Shown here piece after piece: positions 5,851-8,240 of a DNA stretch of 8,240 nt. The stretch comes from an uncultured Bacillota bacterium (GTDB lineage Bacteria > Bacillota_I > Bacilli_A > Erysipelotrichales > Erysipelotrichaceae). Every line of letters begins with the position of its first letter. Positions within the stretch are counted from its first letter, which is position 1. Below the pieces are notes generated by a model, which made no database searches, was not told the origin of the DNA, and saw only the letters and a program-made list of their open reading frames with translations. Where the stretch lies: assembly GCA_946619805.1 (NCBI GenBank), contig CAMOMM010000032.1:1-8240 (forward strand), read 5' to 3'. Position numbers and translations under genes: made by a program.

Positions 5851-7374
5851 ATGAGTGAGATAAGGAAATACCAGCAGGAAATAGAAAAGATCATGAATGA
5901 CAGACAGCTGACTTACTGGCAGAGAACAGATGCTTTAGCCAAGTATGCGGAAAACATTCTGGATTACCCGGAAGGGACCCCGGAGGAATTCTATATACTT
6001 GATGAAAGCCGTGAAATATCTGATCTTCATGAAGGTCATGGACCAAAATGCCCGAGATACATTCTTCCGGACTATAAGAAGTTCATTAAGGAAGGCTCGA
6101 AGTTCTTAAGAATTGATCCGCCAAAGAATCTGCTGGAAGCTGTAAACTCACTGCTGATCTTCTATCATAATGCTCATTCAATAGACAGATTCCCGGTTTT
6201 CCTGGGCAGAGTTGACGATCTGCTGGAGGAATTCGTAATAAAGGAAGACCGTGAAAGAGCCAAGGAACTCATCAGATGGTTCCTTATCAGCATAGACAGA
6301 ACAATGTCCGACAGTTTCGTTCAGGCTAACCTGGGACCGCAGGAAACCGTTACCGGCAACATCATGCTGGAATTAATGCCTGAGCTGCAGAACATCACGC
6401 CGAATGTCACTCTCCGCTATGATCCGGAAGTAACACCTGATGAATTTGCCAGAAAGGCCCTGGACTGTGCTCTGAAATGTGCCAATCCGGCTTTTGCCCT
6501 GGACAGTTTCTATAAGGAAAGAGTTGGGGAAAACTATGGAATAGCATCCTGCTATAACGGTTTACTGATTGGCGGCGGTGCTTATACCTTAACCAGATTA
6601 AGACTGGGCACCATTTCCGAACATTGCGAGAACTCAGAGGACTTCTTTGAGAACAGACTTCCTTTATGCATCAATACTCAGCTGAAGTTCATGGACGCCA
6701 AGATCAGAAACGTTGTTGAAAACCGTGCCTTCTTTGATTCTGACTGGATGGTCAGGGACGGTTTTGTTCATGCAGACCGCTTTGTAGGTCTGTTTGGCCT
6801 GGTTGGCTTATGTGAATGCGTCAATAACCTGATGAAGAAAGACGGCAAGGAAGGAAGAATGGGACATAACGCGGAAGCAGATCAGCTGGGAGTAAGGATC
6901 CTGGAGACCATCGACAAGGCCGTAAGCGAACACTACTGTCCATATTCATATAAACACCACTTTGTCATGCATTCACAGGTTGGGGCTGACGATGATGAAG
7001 GCAACTCAGCCGGAACCAGAATTGCCTATGGCGATGAGCCTGAATTGTACGAACATCTGAAGAACTGCGGTTTATATCATCATTTCTTCCCGTCCGGAGT
7101 AGGCGATATCTTCCCGTTTGATGAGACAGCCTTCAGAAATCTTGATGCGCTGCTTGATATCTTCAAGGGCGGATTCAAGGTTGGCGTAAAATACATGTCA
7201 ACATATCTGGGCAGCGGTGACCTGATCCGTGTAACCGGATATCTCATGAAGAAATCAGAAGTAGAGAAACTGAAAAGAGGCGAGGTTGTCGCCAATGACT
7301 CTGTTGCTCTGGTAGTTGATAAGACACCGGCCAGACATTTAAATGAAAAGAAGGTAAGAAGTTTCAATGAATAA
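5851..7374 (+). CDS. yjjI: YjjI-family glycyl radical enzyme
   Basis: A cytoplasmic glycyl radical enzyme related to pyruvate formate-lyase and anaerobic ribonucleotide reductase, but of the YjjI branch, whose reaction I do not know to be established. The 507 residues compare well with about 516 for E. coli YjjI as I recall it. Shared segments include EGHGPKCPRYILPDYKKF near the N-terminus, GIASCYNGLLIGGGAYTL and YGDEPE. The likely thiyl-radical residue is Cys234 in SCYN. The radical glycine is Gly463 in GDLIRVTGYLMK, close to the C-terminus as in all these enzymes. Such radicals are destroyed by oxygen, so it should work only under anaerobic conditions. It is followed directly, with an 8-nt overlap, by its activase. 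The start at 5851 is chosen over 5809 because of AGGAG at 5839-5843 and the promoter position. In E. coli the pair lies beside the deo nucleoside genes; no deo gene is seen here. Confidence 0.93.
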   Translation: MSEIRKYQQEIEKIMNDRQLTYWQRTDALAKYAENILDYPEGTPEEFYILDESREISDLHEGHGPKCPRYILPDYKKFIKEGSKFLRIDPPKNLLEAVNSLLIFYHNAHSIDRFPVFLGRVDDLLEEFVIKEDRERAKELIRWFLISIDRTMSDSFVQANLGPQETVTGNIMLELMPELQNITPNVTLRYDPEVTPDEFARKALDCALKCANPAFALDSFYKERVGENYGIASCYNGLLIGGGAYTLTRLRLGTISEHCENSEDFFENRLPLCINTQLKFMDAKIRNVVENRAFFDSDWMVRDGFVHADRFVGLFGLVGLCECVNNLMKKDGKEGRMGHNAEADQLGVRILETIDKAVSEHYCPYSYKHHFVMHSQVGADDDEGNSAGTRIAYGDEPELYEHLKNCGLYHHFFPSGVGDIFPFDETAFRNLDALLDIFKGGFKVGVKYMSTYLGSGDLIRVTGYLMKKSEVEKLKRGEVVANDSVALVVDKTPARHLNEKKVRSFNE

Positions 7375-8209
7375 GGCACCTGTCAATAAAATAATTCCCA
7401 GCAGTGTGGTAGACGGCCCGGGAAACAGAACGGCGGTTTTCTTTCAGTCCTGTAACTTCAACTGCCGCTATTGCCATAATCCGGAAACCATCAACATGTG
7501 CATCAGCTGCGGCCGGTGTATTGAAACCTGTCCGGTAAAGGCTCTGTCCTTTGTGGATGGCAAGGTAGTGTGGGATGATAAGAAGTGCTGCGGGTGTGAT
7601 ACCTGCATAAAGACCTGCCCGAACAACTCTTCTCCGAAGATAAAATACATGAGTGCCCGGGAGATCTGGGAAAAGATCGAGGGAAATCTGCCATTCATCC
7701 GCGGAATAACGGTATCAGGCGGTGAATGTACTTTACAGGCAGCGGTAGTAAGAGAGCTTTTTGCGATTGCGAAAGCCCATGGCCTGACGACCCTGCTTGA
7801 TTCCAATGGATCCTATGATTTCAGAAACCATCCGGAACTGATGGAAGTGTCAGATGGAGTCATGCTGGATGTCAAGGCCGACAATGAAGAAAGACACCAG
7901 TGGCTGACCGGTCACAGCATAGACATAGTACTGGAAAATCTGGACTGGCTGGCTTCAGTTGACAAGCTGGAGGAAATCAGAACCGTCTGCATTCCGGGTT
8001 CACTGGAAAATGAGAAAACCATTGAAGCAGCAGGGGATATTCTGAAGCCTTATCTGGAAAAGAAAGACATCCGCTACAAACTGATAAAATACCGTCACTT
8101 CGGTGTCCGTCAGCAATACCGTGACTTTAAAGAGCCGAGCGAAGACTACATGAAATCACTGAAACGGCTGGCAGAGAAGAAGGGATTCAGAAACATCGTC
8201 ATTATTTAG
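7367..8209 (+). CDS. yjjW: YjjW-family glycyl radical enzyme activase (radical SAM)
   Basis: This enzyme uses S-adenosylmethionine and a reduced iron-sulfur cluster to form the 5'-deoxyadenosyl radical that abstracts hydrogen from the glycine of its partner, here YjjI. The 280 residues start with SSVVDGPGNRTAVFFQSC (12-29), typical of activases. The radical-SAM motif CNFNCRYC (29-36) supplies the three cysteine ligands. An inserted ferredoxin-like domain follows, with CISCGRCIETCP (45-56) and CGCDTCIKTCP (starting with a Cys pair at 74-75), enough for two further 4Fe-4S clusters. SGGE (117-120) is the SAM-binding motif. The ATG lies inside the last codons of yjjI, with only a weak AAGGT (7351-7355) 11 nt upstream, so translation is probably coupled. 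All cluster ligands appear intact. Confidence 0.93.
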   Translation: MNKAPVNKIIPSSVVDGPGNRTAVFFQSCNFNCRYCHNPETINMCISCGRCIETCPVKALSFVDGKVVWDDKKCCGCDTCIKTCPNNSSPKIKYMSAREIWEKIEGNLPFIRGITVSGGECTLQAAVVRELFAIAKAHGLTTLLDSNGSYDFRNHPELMEVSDGVMLDVKADNEERHQWLTGHSIDIVLENLDWLASVDKLEEIRTVCIPGSLENEKTIEAAGDILKPYLEKKDIRYKLIKYRHFGVRQQYRDFKEPSEDYMKSLKRLAEKKGFRNIVII

Positions 8210-8217
8210 CATTAAAC

Positions 8218-8238
8218 GGAGTGAGGAATCGCTCCTTT
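8218..8238 (+). terminator. Rho-independent terminator of the yjjI-yjjW operon
   Basis: GGAGTGA (8218-8224) pairs with TCGCTCC (8229-8235), with one G-U pair, around a GGAA (GNRA-type) tetraloop. Only three T residues (8236-8238) are seen before two A residues at the window end. It starts 9 bp past the yjjW stop. Confidence 0.7.
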
Positions 8239-8240
8239 AA

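Noticed and set aside
7468..7806. Minus-strand open frames opposite yjjW (7468-7806 and 7503-7694)
   Set aside because: They are antisense to the iron-sulfur and SAM-binding motifs of a clear radical-SAM activase.
1..8240. Mobile element, CRISPR array, tRNA, riboswitch or defence island
   Set aside because: I saw no transposase or integrase, no regularly spaced repeats, no tRNA cloverleaf, and no intergenic gap above about 135 bp that could hold a large riboswitch.

Overview
The window looks like chromosomal DNA of an anaerobic, moderate-GC, Gram-positive-type bacterium (Bacillota). I lean towards an Erysipelotrichia- or Clostridia-like gut or rumen organism, but this is inference. The grounds are strong purine-rich Shine-Dalgarno sites, an oxygen-sensitive glycyl radical enzyme with its activase, a cytoplasmic family 2 glycosidase, a CHAP-domain lipoprotein and a monoderm-style prepilin peptidase. 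No mobile element, CRISPR array, tRNA or rRNA is visible.

Layout. Positions 1-1362 (minus) hold most of a MATE-family efflux transporter whose C-terminus runs off the left edge. Positions 1496-3247 (minus) hold a complete glycoside hydrolase family 2 enzyme with both catalytic glutamates. A very short divergent promoter region (about 3248-3320) separates it from a plus-strand lipoprotein with a C-terminal CHAP (cysteine amidase/endopeptidase) domain, ending at 4199. A strong intrinsic terminator follows, whose 3' arm also contains the Shine-Dalgarno of the next gene, a type IV prepilin peptidase (4292-5008). Next comes a Lys/Glu/Ala-rich, coiled-coil-like cytosolic protein with a 39-residue tandem repeat (5055-5768), then a perfect terminator (5778-5800). 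The right end (5851-8209) is a two-gene operon: a YjjI-family glycyl radical enzyme and its YjjW-family radical-SAM activase, overlapping by 8 nt and closed by a terminator at 8218-8238.

How the genes relate. Only yjjI and yjjW form a clear functional unit: YjjW should place the radical on Gly463 of YjjI, which then acts through Cys234 on a substrate that I do not believe is established. The other genes look like single transcription units, several preceded by a -10 element of the form TGTATAAT or TGTTATAAT. The prepilin peptidase has no pilin, ATPase or competence gene beside it here, so its substrates must be encoded elsewhere. The points most worth a second look are the terminator that sequesters a Shine-Dalgarno, a probable leaderless mRNA for the CHAP lipoprotein, the unassigned tandem-repeat protein, and the YjjI/YjjW pair of unknown reaction.
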